A stretch of DNA of 64,000 nucleotides from Taxillus chinensis (taxonomy: Eukaryota; Streptophyta; Magnoliopsida; Santalales; Loranthaceae): NCBI GenBank assembly GCA_023512835.1, contig CM042088.1, positions 35,295,664 to 35,359,663 of the forward strand, given 5' to 3'. This document shows, piece by piece, positions 21,612-34,500 of the stretch. The position numbers and the translations under genes were made by a program. Position 1 is the first letter of the stretch; each line of letters begins with the position of its first letter. The notes under the pieces are model-generated. The model worked only from the letters and a program-made list of their open reading frames with translations, did no database searches and was not told the origin of the DNA.

Positions 21612-23127
21612 GGACGAGCAAATCAACCCATCCTCTACACTTCCGCATTTTAATGGCAGGAAGTCGGTTGTCATGATGAAAAGTCATGCACACATGCACC
21701 GAACTTTAAATTAATATCTCACATGCACAAAAATAAAAAATTAATCAACTCTCATAGAATGCGAGAAATTGGAACTCCAAGGAAAATACATATTGAATTC
21801 TAACACGCAAAATAAAATAAGAAGTGCAGAATAAGTTGAAGAGTTCCAACGTAAGAGAGAGAGACTAAGAATATTTCCTAGAGTGCTATGCATGCAAAGA
21901 ACTAAGAACAAGGTCAAGTTGTAAAGAGTTACTTAACCATCTTGTTCAAAGATCTAGCAGATTCATCTTGTTAATCTCTACGTTGATCATCCACAATTAA
22001 CATAAAATATTCTCAACTTGTCTTTGTAACTATATATCATCTCTCGTTGGAATATTCATTTATAGTCCAAGGTATTTCACGTCATGATCATTAACTCATC
22101 TCAGATTTGTTTATTTATCCATTATCACTCATATACTCTCTTGTCCTCTTCTCAATCAATATCAAATCATAGTCACTCTTTGTATACATCCTTCAATTAT
22201 TATTAGCTTCAATAAAAAAAACGTCTATTCACCCCAACCCTCCTCTAGACTCACTTTGGGACCTACAAACCTTACCTAAAATTTTGAGGTAATGCATATT
22301 TTAAATGGGTAACCAATATAACAACTACATCAAGTCTATAATGATATTTTTTTTCTATAATTTAGAGATAGTTTTAAAGTTTTGGTAATAAAAAAGTCTG
22401 CATCAAGTTCTCAAAAATAGAGTTTAGAAATAGAGATTGCAAAAGGAATCTCTATATTTAGAAAATCACTATTTATCTTTCAAATAATTTTTTAATATAT
22501 TTTTTTATATATACTTTTGATTGCTTATAATAAATGTGAGAGATAAAAAATAAAAAATATAATTTAAAAGAATGGAGATAAATATAGAGAATAAGATGTC
22601 GATGGATAAATAAAATATATCAAATAGTATGTTATTCACCCCCTGAATAAAAATAAAGAGTATGAAGTTAATGCGAATATTATTATTTATTATTAAAGTT
22701 TCATAGAGTTTTAGTGTGGCGTATGGGATAGCCCCACCCATTATCTTACTCATACTCATAGGGGCCTTCAAAAACTACTTTTGTGTCTTTTCCTTACTAT
22801 TTAAAATAGTAGGATACAAAATAATAAAAGAAATATATGATAAAAGGTACATGATTCATCCGGTAAGAAAAACTCCAACCGACTCTCTATTATGTATAAG
22901 TAGAGAGCAAAACTCGAATCTATACTTCAACGAGACTCTTCATATAGCTCTTTACATTTGAAATTGTTACAAAAAAATATTATTCATTTTTTACATATTA
23001 TTTTATTATTTTTAGGCCTTTTCTTCCATCTATCGCTTTTTCTCTTCTCCCATCTCCCATCTCCCATCTCTCATTCTCTCTCTCTTCTATGTTCTCTCGT
23101 GTGCACTCTCTCTTCGCCACTCTCTCT
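21612..23127. other. AT-rich spacer, no gene seen
   Basis: Mostly AT-rich single-copy-looking DNA ending in a CT-rich tract (23040-23130). No ORF here has a recognisable domain. Confidence 0.6.
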
Positions 23128-23135
23128 CACCTCCC

Positions 23136-23397
23136 TAGGGTTGGCAATTTTGCACCGGCCCGACCCACCTCGCCCCAGGCCGCCCTAACCCGATTTGCCT
23201 TGCCCCGACATGCTATCAAGGGTCGGGCTCGGGTTTTGCCCGACCCGCCCGAACCTGGTATTTTTAAACAAAATTAAGCTAAAAAATTCTATCCCGACCC
23301 AAAGTGTCCAAACCGGCGGGTCGAGTCGGGTTCGGGGTGGGCTATGAAATTTCGGGTTGGGTAGTACCGGGCCCAACCCGACCCGTTGCCATGCCTA
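23136..23397. mobile_element. hAT-type MITE with 8-bp target duplication
   Basis: 262 bp, starting TAGGGTTGGCAAT and ending GTTGCCATGCCTA (imperfect terminal inverted repeat). It is flanked on both sides by CACCTCCC (23128-23135 and 23398-23405), the 8-bp duplication typical of hAT transposons. The interior is GC-rich with CCCGACCCG/CGGGTCGGG words and is noncoding, so it is non-autonomous. Confidence 0.85.
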
Positions 23398-23405
23398 CAC
23401 CTCCC

Positions 23406-24360
23406 ATCTCCTATTCTCTCCTTCGTTCGTTTGGTTAGTAGCCTTCTTTATCTTCTTCACCAATCTACAAATCAACATTCTACCTTCTACATTTCTAATC
23501 ACCATTACTTTTATGTTGCTTCAAATGGATCTTGATACTATGAATGCCTAGATTTGCAAACCCAAATCAGTGAAATCAATGAATCAAACGAGTTGGTGAT
23601 AATGGTAGAATTTGACTTAAAAAATGCGTTTAATTTAATATTCTATTGCATTAATATATTTTTATAATATTTTTTTTCTATTTTAATTATTTAAGATTTT
23701 TAATTACTTTTGTAGAATTAATATTAATTTTGACAAGTTTTTACCGTTAATTTAATTACTCAAATTTGAATATTAATTTTTTGTGTTAACTTGAAATTTT
23801 ATTATGTGATTGAAATTATTTAATTATGTGATTGAATATTAATTTTTCACTATAATTTAATTATTTTATTATTTTACTTATTTTTTGCTTAAATGTGAAG
23901 CTTTTGTATTTATTCTTGTGAGTTGGATTGGGTGTTTTTTATTGCAGTCTCTACCCTATCCTAGATTCTCCACATTTAAGTAGTCGACTTGTTGAGTCTT
24001 TTTTTTATCTATTACTAAATATTTTATGCATATATAAATATTTGATAATTAACTATTAATTTTTTATCTTTTTAAATTATGAGTATCAAAATTATTATGT
24101 TTAAAATTTGGATAATATGTATTAATTTCGTAGTGTACAAAATAAACATAATTTATATTTTACTTGTAAATTATTATCGATAAGTCAACTACAATAATAT
24201 TGACTTTTATTTTCTTTGAAAAATACATTCTAATAAATTAAGAATAACTATTTTATATTTTTTGATGTAATACTACATATCTTTTTAATTGTTATTATTT
24301 TTAACTTGATTAATATTATATGAATAATATTTTAAATTTTAATGAAAAAAATTGGATGGC
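23406..24360. other. AT-rich spacer, no gene seen
   Basis: Very AT-rich between 23580 and 24350. No coding sequence, RNA gene or clear repeat recognised. Confidence 0.6.
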
Positions 24361-24365
24361 ATGTT

Positions 24366-26506
24366 TGTTAGACCCCATTTTGTCCGGGCTGGACATACTA
24401 ACCCCATTTTATATTTACCTTTCTGCCCATGCCATATACCTTGTAGAACATGTCCATAAAGATTCCCCACTACCAAGAAATGGTTTGGAGTTAATGTTAA
24501 CCTCGGTTTGCACAAGATGGATACATTGACATGCACCGGGAAGCCCAAAATTGGTAGCCTCTACTACAGGTCTCAAGTGCCCCAAGACCAACACCAGGTG
24601 ATAGAGGATAAAATATGAAGACTAACGCACTTGACCGTGCTCAATTCCAACTTAAAATGAAGAAGTTATGGCCAAAACAAGTTTCGTTAGGAAAATTCAA
24701 ACCTATCAAAAGACGGTCAACACCCCTGGTCAAATCGCCCAAAAATGTACTTGCGTGAAATTCTCCAAAACATCGATTTAGGCGAATACGGGTCTTCCCA
24801 AATTATTCCCGCAACATATCTCATTTTGGCATTTTAGGTGGGGGTAAAAGGGTAATTAAAAGTTAAAAAAAAAAAACTAGACTCGTAGCCTCCGAGTCTT
24901 CGAGGATTGACCTTTGAGGATAGACCTTCGACTCGTCGACACTCGACCGCCGACACTTCGACTCTTGACCTTCGAGGGTTGACGTTCGACCCTAAGATTA
25001 CCTTCGACCAGTTGAATGTTGACCTTCGACCCGTTGACCATTTACCTTCGACCCACGGAAACTTCGACCCTACCGACACTTTGACCCTTTGACCTCGACT
25101 TTCATTGTCTGGCCTCTCTCGCTGGTTCTCTCGCTAATTGCTCATGTGACCTTTTCTCGTTAATTTCTCATGGGACACTTTTGTTATGAGCTAGCCATCC
25201 GACGAGCCGTTTTTCAATGCCCTGTCGGTCACATGTGCTAATAAAACTTAAAAAAGAACAAAAACACACACTACCGATTCCTCTCTCTTGTTTTCTCTCC
25301 TTTTCTCCCTACTTGTCTTCTCACTTTTCCAATACTCATACATACACTCTTTCCCATCTCCAACCCAGAAATTTCGAAACTCCCTTTTCATCCCCCCGGT
25401 TTCGTTTTCGTTTCTTTTCCTTATATTTCCAATAATAAAACAAAAAAAAAAAAAAAAAGAGCGACAACTAGAGAGGAATAGGTCCACTTCCGAGTCCAGT
25501 CCATGGCGCCCAACCTACAACCGACCAGCCTTTGAAGTCTCCTCCTCAAAGACGTATTTGCGATTCGTCCAATGCCAACGTTCGTATTTTGGAGTTCCAG
25601 CCACCGTTGTCGCCACCAAAGTCAAGAAGAATTACAAGATCGTCTAAGCTCAAGAAAAGTCGGTCATTATTATTATATATCTATATTATTATCTTCACAT
25701 ATTCTTACCACTTGTGTTATGATTTTCGTTGGGCTGTTTCATTTATTATTTTCATTATTTAGTTGTTGTTTTCTCCATTCTATTTGTAATACGTAATAGC
25801 TAATAGTAAAAAGGGAGAAAAAGAAAAAAAGAAGAAAAGAAAGGGAAAAAAGAGTGAGTTGTTGTTTCATTTGTGCATGTCACAATCACACACATAATTT
25901 GATATGTATTATTTAACCATTGTTAGTTCATAATTTTATCCTTTCAAAAAAACAAAAAACAAAAAAAAAGTGAGAGCACGTTTTCGAAAAAAAATATGTG
26001 TTAATTCTTAGTTTTAGCTACTTCAAAAAAAACAAAAAAAATAAAGGAATAAAACAAAACAAACAAAAAACGTTTCCCAATAAATAAAAAATAATAATAA
26101 ATAAGGAAAAAAACACAAACAAACAAACAAAACAAAAACAAAAACAAAAAAAGCAAAACAAAACTTTTAGGATTTGCTTTTAAAAATTTAGGATAAATTA
26201 ATTTTAACCATAACTTTGATAAACAACTTAACCAAATAAAAAAACTTAGACTCTAGGAAAACAATAGTATCTTCACTCAGTCAAAACAGTGAAAAACAAA
26301 TAGAAACCTCCTCCTCCTATAAGTACCGAAAGGGCGCTGTAATGGTGTTAATCCTTCCCTACACGTAACCAACCCCCGAACCCTTATCTTTGGTAATGTA
26401 GACCACCCACATTTTAGGTAACCAACTGCATCCCCAAAAACAGTTGATAGCGACTCTGTACAATCTCATCATTCGGTTGCGGCCCGGACGAAAACCGGTG
26501 ATGACA
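24366..26506 (+). mobile_element. Solo LTR of a Ty3-like retrotransposon
   Basis: 2141 bp bounded by TGTTAGACCC and GGTGATGACA, flanked by ATGTT (24361-24365) and ATGCT (26507-26511), a target duplication with one mismatch. The right end carries AGCGACTCTG and GCGGCCCGGACG, a style familiar from plant Tat/Ogre LTRs; lineage is inferred only. No primer site follows the right end and no coding region adjoins either end, so it is a solo LTR. The interior holds a TCGA-core array, an A run at 25441-25458 and A-rich stretches (25800-26170). Confidence 0.7.
24890..25085. repeat. TTCGACC-type TCGA-core array inside the solo LTR
   Basis: About 200 bp of irregular repeats of CCTTCGACC, GTTGACC, CTTCGAGG and ACTTCGAC, with over a dozen TCGA tetramers. 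It lies in the first third of the LTR, where retrotransposon enhancers are often found. Confidence 0.75.
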
Positions 26507-26511
26507 ATGCT

Positions 26512-26915
26512 AACCTTATCTGGCTCTCTGCCTCTTGATTGAAGGAATGTTGAAAATCCTAAGTAAACTCAAATACAAATAGAAAATGCATAAAAAATAA
26601 AGAATGGTACTAAATATTTTTTCCTTCTTTTGAAGAAATGAAAATGCAATGCTTTATTTTTACTCACTGTATAAAATAAATTAATAAAATAAAATAAAAT
26701 AAATACAAATAAATATTGTAATTTGCCTTTTTTTTTTACGTGGGGTGAGCTCCAAAAAATATAGCTTCCCTTGTACATAAGCATGAATCAAATCAAGAAG
26801 ACAACTATCAACAGTCTCTCCAAATCTTGCTAGCATGTCCTTTGCATGCTCTCCCATATGCACACCCTATAAGTTTGCATGAATCCACTTCCCCGTATAG
26901 GTGCATGCCTCAAAT
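26512..26915. other. Spacer, no gene seen
   Basis: About 400 bp between the solo LTR and the next MITE. AT-rich, with an AAATA-rich tract near 26660-26720. No supported coding sequence. Confidence 0.55.
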
Positions 26916-27703
26916 TAGGGCTGTAAACGAACTAAATTGAGCCGAGCCAGACGATAAGGTGTTCAAGCTTGGTTTGATATTATTTCTTAACGAATCGAGC
27001 CGAACACGAACACTAAATCATCATATTCATGTTCGTTTGTTAGTATTCGCGAACGGTTCGTTAATGTTCACGAACAGCTTGCGAACACTCGTTCACGAAC
27101 AGTGTTCATGAATACACTAACATACTTGTTCACGAACATTACATTTTTACTTTGTTCACAAACTTAAAATGTTTACTCATTTAATTGTTCATGAACTAAA
27201 ATACCTAATTATCTAAAATTTATAAACAAATTAGTTCGTTTCCTTGTTTGCAAACTCAAGAAGTTGTACATTTGTTCGACTGTTTGTGAACTAAAATACT
27301 AATGATTCAAATTTTATAAATAAATATATTTGTTTGTTTGTTCGTTTACTCAATTGTATGTTCATTTGTTCAATTGTTTATTAATATTTATTCGTGAAAT
27401 ATTATTCGTGAATATCTGTTCATGAATTAATTATTAATGTTCTTAAATATTGTTCGTGAAATACTATTCGTGAATATCTATTCATGAATTAATTATTAAT
27501 GTTCTCAAGCATTATTCGTGAACACATGTTCACGAATATAAACGAGCCGAACACAGCCTTATTCGTATTCGTTCATTTATATTTACGAACAAAAAAAGAT
27601 TATTCGCCAATATCACCTTTGTTAAACGAACAAACATAAATAATCTTTTAACGAGTCGAACGCCGAGTTTGTTCGTGAACTTTTGATTCATATACAGCCC
27701 CTA
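26916..27703. mobile_element. hAT-type MITE rich in GTTCG/CGAAC inverted words
   Basis: 788 bp, starting TAGGGCTGTAAACGAA and ending TTCATATACAGCCCCTA, an imperfect terminal inverted repeat. The flanks CCTCAAAT and CCCCAAAC agree at six of eight bases, consistent with an old 8-bp duplication. The interior repeats GTTCACGAACA/TATTCGTGAA words in both orientations and could fold extensively. Noncoding. Confidence 0.7.
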
Positions 27704-27711
27704 CCCCAAAC

Positions 27712-28725
27712 CTTAACATACTAGTTCCTTGCTTGCAAAGTTTAACTCCTTACAAGTTCAAACACTTCCTCTATGACATCCAATAGTCAATGACGCCCTT
27801 TTAAAACAATAAAGATATATTCTACCAAAATATACCAAAAATACCAAATGGGATCACAATTGTAGGAAACAGTGCACTTCCATTTTGATATTCTAGTATA
27901 TATTGATGGAAGGTGTAGCATTGCTCCCTTTGAAAACGTAGTATAAAGTTGTTTATAATTTTAAAAAATTGAGGCCCTGGTCAAGCAACTACATGTAATT
28001 TTAATTTATTTTATACTTGCTTTCTCGCCCCTCACTTAATTTGCACAAATAAAGATTTTATTTCTTATTCAAATAATTTTAGTCCAACATTTTTATATAA
28101 CCTTTAAAAAAAATATAAAATATAATTATTTGGATTATAGAAAAAAATGTCATTTTTCCTCTTTGGCCTGATTGATGAGCGTGATACCACCGATTGATAA
28201 AAAATAAATATTTATAGTCAGATAATTTTATCGGATTGAAAGCAGTCATAATTTTTCTTGTTAATGATTGACATATAAAAACATATAAATTCTTTTAAAA
28301 TATTATTTACGATTTAAATGCCGCATTGAATCCAATTGTGTTATAAAAAACTTACATTACTTTTATTTGTTCCAGAGGATTAAAAAAAATGTGGCGGGAT
28401 ACAGAAAATCCTGAATAGATTGTAAATAAACACAATACCGACAGAAAACGCGTTGAAGGAGGGGAAAAAAAACTCATCGAAGTGGAAAAGTTAGCGCTGT
28501 GGTTCTAGAATGAAAAGGTGCTCTTTTACTTTTTTACTCAGCCCATAAAAGAAATAAGTGGAATAGAGAATAAAATAAAATAAAAGGAAGAATAAATCTT
28601 ACCCTCCTAATTAGTTGTCCTAGCTCATCAAAGTGGATAGATAGTGCTATAATTCTAGCTTATAGAACTTGGGCTGTGATTGTAGATCTCAAATCCTAAG
28701 CAACCACCCCCGTTGCCGTTCAATC
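27712..28725. other. Upstream region of the 28.7-kb GRAS gene, no gene seen
   Basis: AT-rich. The last 100 bp before the gene contain TTGTAG|ATC at 28681-28687, which could be a 3' splice site of a 5' UTR intron. No TATA box can be assigned with confidence. Confidence 0.45.
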
Positions 28726-30612
28726 ATGACACTGTCATCCTCAGGCCATTCGTCTTTGCCTAATTTGGATGTGAGGCCAGAAAAAAGAAGCAACTGTGAT
28801 GACGTTCTGAAGAGCATAGAGCAGATTCTCGCAGAAGAGGACACCGAAGAGATGTCCCCCGCGTTAATCAACAATTCTATGGCTCTCCATGCTATGGAGA
28901 CATCATTCTACGATGCCCTGAAACATTCTTCCTCCCCCATCCAGTTCCAACACGGCCACCGCCAGCTTTGCGCCCAGATCCATCCCGATCCTTTTGTTCC
29001 TGAGTCTGATGGCAGCGGTTGGATTGAACCTCATCTGAGACTTGCAGGTCGGTGTTGTGATGGGGCTGGTGCCGTTGTGAACACTGTACCTAGCAGTGAT
29101 AGCGAGTGCGCCTTGCAGCAATTCAGAAGAGGCGAGGAAGAGGCCAATAGATTCCTTCCTCGCTTGAGTAGCTTTGCAGGAGAGACAGGCGGTCTCGGGC
29201 ACACTGAGGGGGGAAACAGCGTCGAAGGAGGCACGAAACATGGTCATGTGTATTTCAATGGAGGAGAGACAGAAGGCAGGAGCCGTAAGAAGGTATTGGC
29301 AAGCTGTGATGACAAAGAGGCGGAGCTGTCGGAGGTGTTTGATATGCTTTACCTCGACAACCCAAACAATGAAGTTTTGCAGAAGATCCCCATATCAAGA
29401 GCTGATGACAGAAATTGTTGTGGGTGCAGCAGGAAACGAAAACACAAGAACAAGCAGGCAGTGGATTTGGGGCATATGCCTGCGGATTGTGCAAGTGCCA
29501 TTGCTAGGGACAATCGGGAGCTGGCAATTGAGTTGTTGCAGCAGATGAGGAAACAATCCTCCCCATTGGGCGACGGATCGCAGCGGCATGCGCATTACTT
29601 GGCCAACGCCCTCGAGGCGCGCTTGGCCGGGACTGGATTCCAATCCTACACTTCCATGGACTCCATGTTGTGGTCGTCGCCTGTCGAATTGATGAGAGCC
29701 AACTGGCCTTTCACCTCCGTCTGTCCATTCAGATCGATGGGTTCTCATTTCCTGGAAGCTAACCTTTCGAAATTGGCAGAGAAAGCCACCACACTGCACA
29801 TCATTGACTTCGGCATCTCCCATGGGTTTCAATGGGCACATTTTATCAGGAGGCTCTCAACCATGGCCCAACGGCCTCCCAAGCTTCGCATCACTGGGAT
29901 CGACCAACCCCAGCGGCGGGGCTTCTGCCCCACGGACTACACCCTCAAGGCTGGGCGGCGTTTGTCCAAGTACTCGGAGCGCTTCAACGTGCCATTCGAG
30001 TACAACGGGATAGAACGACGGTGGGAAACAATCGGGATCGCGGATCTCAAGATTGTGGAAGGCGAGACAGTTGCCGTCACCTGCATGCTCCAGTTTGAGA
30101 GGATTGCGGACGAGGAGGAAGGTGGGAACAGCACCAGGAGCATGGTGTTGAGTTTGATCCGGGACATAAATCCCGATATCTTCGTGCACTTCCTCGTTCA
30201 AGCCTCTTACAACGCGGCCTCGTTTAAGACGAGGTTCAGGGACGCGCAGTTCAACTATTGGACGCTGTTCGACATACTGGACACCACGTTGGCTCGGGAC
30301 AGCAAGGAGAGGCTGGTGGTAGAGAGGTGCTTCGGTATGGAAATGATGAACATCATAGCCTGCGAGGGATCGGAGAGGGTGGAAAGGGCCGAGAGGTACG
30401 AGCGGTGGCACTTTAGCAGTGTGAGGGCTGGGTTGCAGCCCGTCCCCTTGGATAGGGAATTAGTAGAGCAGTTGAGGGCGGAGTTGGATACTGGGTACCA
30501 CCCAGATTTCATGATCGTTGAAGATGGACATTGGTTGCTGCAGGGCTGGAAAGGCCGAACTCTCTATGCAATTTGCTGTTGGGCTCCTCCTGCACAGCCA
30601 TCCCAACATTGA
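28726..30612 (+). CDS. GRAS transcription factor, LISCL (SCL14/SCL33-like) subfamily, 628 aa
   Basis: A single uninterrupted reading frame. The first ATG is at 28726; the frame extends to 28669 only from TTG, so 28726 is chosen. Near the N-terminus it has IEQILAEEDTEEMS followed by ALHAMETSFYDALKH, the motif that marks LISCL proteins. The GRAS domain runs from about residue 246 (VDLGHMPADCA, leucine-rich region I) through LHIIDFGISHGFQW (VHIID motif, about 357) and INPDIFVHFL, then RFRDAQFNYW (PFYRE-like), IIACEGSERVER and the C-terminal GHWLLQGWKGRTLYAICCW (SAW). GRAS proteins are plant nuclear transcription regulators; SCL14 relatives act with TGA factors in stress responses (family knowledge). 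The N-terminal region is much shorter than in the 34.65-kb paralogue, and the first leucine-rich region is divergent (ADCASAIARDN). Intronless, as usual for LISCL genes. Confidence 0.92.
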   Translation: MTLSSSGHSSLPNLDVRPEKRSNCDDVLKSIEQILAEEDTEEMSPALINNSMALHAMETSFYDALKHSSSPIQFQHGHRQLCAQIHPDPFVPESDGSGWIEPHLRLAGRCCDGAGAVVNTVPSSDSECALQQFRRGEEEANRFLPRLSSFAGETGGLGHTEGGNSVEGGTKHGHVYFNGGETEGRSRKKVLASCDDKEAELSEVFDMLYLDNPNNEVLQKIPISRADDRNCCGCSRKRKHKNKQAVDLGHMPADCASAIARDNRELAIELLQQMRKQSSPLGDGSQRHAHYLANALEARLAGTGFQSYTSMDSMLWSSPVELMRANWPFTSVCPFRSMGSHFLEANLSKLAEKATTLHIIDFGISHGFQWAHFIRRLSTMAQRPPKLRITGIDQPQRRGFCPTDYTLKAGRRLSKYSERFNVPFEYNGIERRWETIGIADLKIVEGETVAVTCMLQFERIADEEEGGNSTRSMVLSLIRDINPDIFVHFLVQASYNAASFKTRFRDAQFNYWTLFDILDTTLARDSKERLVVERCFGMEMMNIIACEGSERVERAERYERWHFSSVRAGLQPVPLDRELVEQLRAELDTGYHPDFMIVEDGHWLLQGWKGRTLYAICCWAPPAQPSQH

Positions 30613-31199
30613 TCTATGTTTGAAGTGCTTTTATTTTTTTCCTTCTTTCTTTTGCCCTTCTTTTTACGTATTCGTTGGACGCTTGAAGTTGGAGCTTATT
30701 TTAGGGAGATTGATGAGACATCAAGATTATATTTGGCTGCAGAAGCAGGACCAAATAAATAAATAAAACAGAAGCAAAAGAGAGCCTAATGAGATTCGGG
30801 ATATGCATGTGAGCAAATTAAGAGTTAGTTGAAGCATGATAAATCGTAGACAATCGATCATAATAACCCTGTTGCCTGTTGGAGTATTGTAGAATTCGAC
30901 AAATCAAAAATCAGTCGAAATAACTTATCGTAGCAGTATATAACGTACAAAAGTTTACCCAGCTATGGAAAATAAACACAGGTAACACAAAATTTCCGTG
31001 GGGAAAATGTTTAATTTCCTTGTTCCAAGCCACTTCCAATCGCACCACTAGGGGCAATTATGATACCAACACGATCCAATTTAAAAATTATTTCATTAGA
31101 ACAAATAACAGTGACAAAATAATAATAAATACGTAAAACTTGACCGATGATGGTCAAAAATGAATCAAAGTGTGAAGGCCAATGAGATGTGCCCAGCGC
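30613..31199. other. 3' flank of the GRAS gene, no gene seen
   Basis: T-rich 3' UTR-like sequence followed by AT-rich spacer. AATAAATAAATAAAA near 30753 could serve as a polyadenylation signal. Confidence 0.45.
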
Positions 31200-31207
31200 A
31201 GAGACGG

Positions 31208-31562
31208 AGATGGCAATGGCCTCCCGCTTTGTCACAGGCTAGCCCATCATGCCAGGCCCGCCCAAGCACAGCCCGCCACGCCTGCCCAAGCCCAGCCATC
31301 CGCCCGCCCAAGAGCCCAGCTGGCCCACCCCAAAAATTATTGCAAAATATTGTGTAAGTGTGAAGTTTTGAACTTAAAATCTCACCTTTATCTTTGTAGC
31401 TGTCAAACATCAAACAAACTTGATTTTATTATTAATGCTTATGCAAATAATATATATATGGGGGGGGGGGGGATACGGGGCAAGCCCCCCCCCCCCCGTG
31501 TCCCGTTAAATTAAAAAAAACCCCATTCTATTGGGCAGGTGCACGGTCAAATTGCCATCTCT
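31208..31562. mobile_element. hAT-type MITE with 8-bp target duplication
   Basis: 355 bp, beginning AGATGGCAATGG and ending ATTGCCATCTCT, flanked on both sides by AGAGACGG (31200-31207 and 31563-31570). The left half is GC-rich (GCCCGCC words). The middle has GCAAAATATT and a degenerate stretch similar to the 38.7-kb MITE. It contains 13 G followed after 12 bases by about 14 C (31460-31498), a perfect small hairpin. Confidence 0.8.
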
Positions 31563-31570
31563 AGAGACGG

Positions 31571-34500
31571 ATCTCTCTCACACACATTTAATTGAACAAA
31601 AAATATTTTATTTTAGGAACAATCAATCAAAATATTATTTCTTTAATCAATACACTCACATCTAATTTGGCATCTTTATTAAAAACATTAAATATCTCAT
31701 TTTTTATTTTTATCTATATTTATTTTTTAATTTATTTTAAAAAAAAATTACTTTCATTTATTACAATCAATTTAGAGTTTACAAGTATAATAATATATAT
31801 TAAAAAATATAAAAAAGAATTTGAGAATAAATAGTAAATCCACAAATATGGAGATTTACTATTCATTTTCTATTTTTATATCATATTTGTCCAACTCAAT
31901 CGAAAGTTCTTTACAACTAGTGAGGTTAAATAGATGTAGTATAATATAGTAGAAACAACAAGAAGAGTAGGAACAACAATAGCAAAAGATAGTCTAAAGC
32001 AGAAACAACAAAAAAGAAACTTCTTCCACTAATATTTTTTTATTTATTTTCCATTTCTAATTTTACCAAGTAAGTACCCTTCTCCCAACTTCAAAAATGT
32101 ATGCATAGGAATAAAATTGTTATTGGTAAATTACAGTTTAAAATAAAATTGTATACTTTTAATTTAGCAACCTTTAGTGTGTAATTGTTTAAATAAAATA
32201 GACTTTAAATTTGGGATTGTTTAAATTTGATAGTAAACTAAAATGTGAAAGTATTTTGTCAAACTCTATTTTAATTTTTTTTAAAGAATCTTTTTATCTT
32301 TTTAATCCCCCTTTTCAAAACTTTACGTTTACATTTTAAAACTATAAAAAAGACTCAAAAAAACCCAATTAAAACAAACATTGTTAAAACTCTTTAATAA
32401 AAAAAACAAAAACTCTTTTTCAAAAACAAAATGAAAACTTAAAATCAAATTAAAAATAATAAAAAACCTAAAACTTAAAAAACTAAAAAACCTTTAAAAA
32501 CTTAAAACCTTTTAACTATTTCTTGACAAACCATAGAAAATAAAATAAAAACTTCAAAAACAACTTATAAAGTTTTTAAACTTTGAAAAAGCAAAATAAT
32601 TATAAATAAATAAAATTTGAAAAGCTTTAAAACATAAAAAATGGAAACCTTCTCAAAAATGTTGAAACCTTAAAAAAAACTAAAAACCCTAAAACAAAAA
32701 AAAAACTAAAAAACAAAAGCAAAAAGAAATTAAAACACAACAATATAGTTTTTAAACCATCCAATGAACCATGAGTTGGATAATCAACATTTATTTCTAA
32801 TTTCTTATATCAAAATACAAATAATTGTGACAATTACTTTTCTTTATTTAAAACTTTTTCAAAACTTTGTTACAAGAAACTTAGATCCTAAAGGTTTTCA
32901 AGAAAACAAAATAAATAAATTAATTAAATCAAGTGTAAAAACCAATTAAGAGAAGTGATAACTTTATTTACACCTTTGGGGAAAAAATTGTTCATCAATA
33001 TAATTCATTGGTTAAATATGTAATAGAATTTTTTAACTAACTAAAACATGCGGAAACTCTTTTCTCCTGGGATATGTACCGATTTTGGGTGTCATGAGAG
33101 TGTTAAATTTTCCATATACATTACTGTTGAATCTAACTTCAGATACAAACCATACTTTAGGTTATCTATTCATACCTCATTTGTTTGATAGCCACTCTAA
33201 ACAACTTAATTTTTTTTTTATCATTATAAAATAAGTTTGAGCCCATAACGATGATGACTCTAGGGTCCAAGCTTATGAGCACGAAAAATGGATGATAACA
33301 AACACAAATATATTAGTTTAGATTAATCAATGATAGGTTATTTAATTTAATTTATTTTATCATATCTTTTTCTTACTTATGTTTTTATTTACCATAGTAG
33401 ATAAATCTTAATTGTGTAAATTACTTGTTTTTTGTGAGATTGAACCTTACACTTTGTTAGAAAATTACAAATTATTAATCTATAGACATTTGACGCGCGC
33501 GCCTATCAACCTCTAAAAAAATTTATCCTGACAATTTTTTTTTTTTGTTTCAGATAGCCTATTCTACAGTATATATAACATTATTATTATTCTTTTCACA
33601 TTTATTTTCTGAGTAGAATCAATTGTTTCAAAAAAAACACATTTAAATTTAAGATAAAAATTTTATTTTACATAAAAATAAAAATTACTGATACATTATG
33701 CAGATAAATTACTTTTTTTTTTCATATTTAAAAATTAAAATGAATTGACTTTTAGCTTTTTTCTTACTTTTAATTTTGCTGCACAACGTGCATGTGCATA
33801 TAGCATTGGTCAAATTACAATATCATTACTCTACTGTACACCCAAAAATAAATAAATAAATTTTTGATGACCCATTTTCACAAAACAAACAAAACTTACG
33901 AATAAATTGTATGGAACATTGAACGAAACCGATCACTGATATGCGAATCTATACGACTGGTAGACGCAAGCAGGGTGGAGTGGACCACATGATGACCATT
34001 GACCAGGACAAGCGAGAGGGCTCCTCCTACCGGGAAGAGACCAAGACACGGTTGGGAGTTGATTTTGCTTTTTGGGTTGACCAGGCAAGGTCATGTCAAT
34101 CACACGCGTGGCGTTGTTCATTGTTCTCGGCACAGGCTGAACTCGCGAGTGATGCTACTATGCGCCTTGTTCGCCTCGGAATATGATAAAATATAAAATA
34201 AAAACCAGAAACTCAAAACACAAAACAAAATGATCGCATAGCAGAGGACCCCTAATATGTTCCTACATAAAAAGTGAATGCTACTCAAAGCGATTATAGC
34301 ATAGTTGGAGTGTTTTTTATTTTTTTATTTTTAAAAATAATATTTATTTAAAATAAAAATATCCTTTTATAAACAGCTATCATACGAAAAAAAATCCCAA
34401 TAAAAATAAATAAATAAAGAAAAAGTAATTTTCTTAATATTAATAAAATAAAAGCTTTTTTACAAGAAAAAAAAAAAGAGAGCAGAAGGCGAAGATATTT

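Noticed and set aside
25248..25647. CT-rich ORFs with Phe/Leu/Ser-rich products
   Set aside because: Low-complexity sequence within the solo LTR; hydrophobicity is composition-driven.
29395..30411. Long minus-strand ORFs opposite the 28.7-kb GRAS gene
   Set aside because: Antisense shadows of a conserved GRAS domain; no independent evidence.
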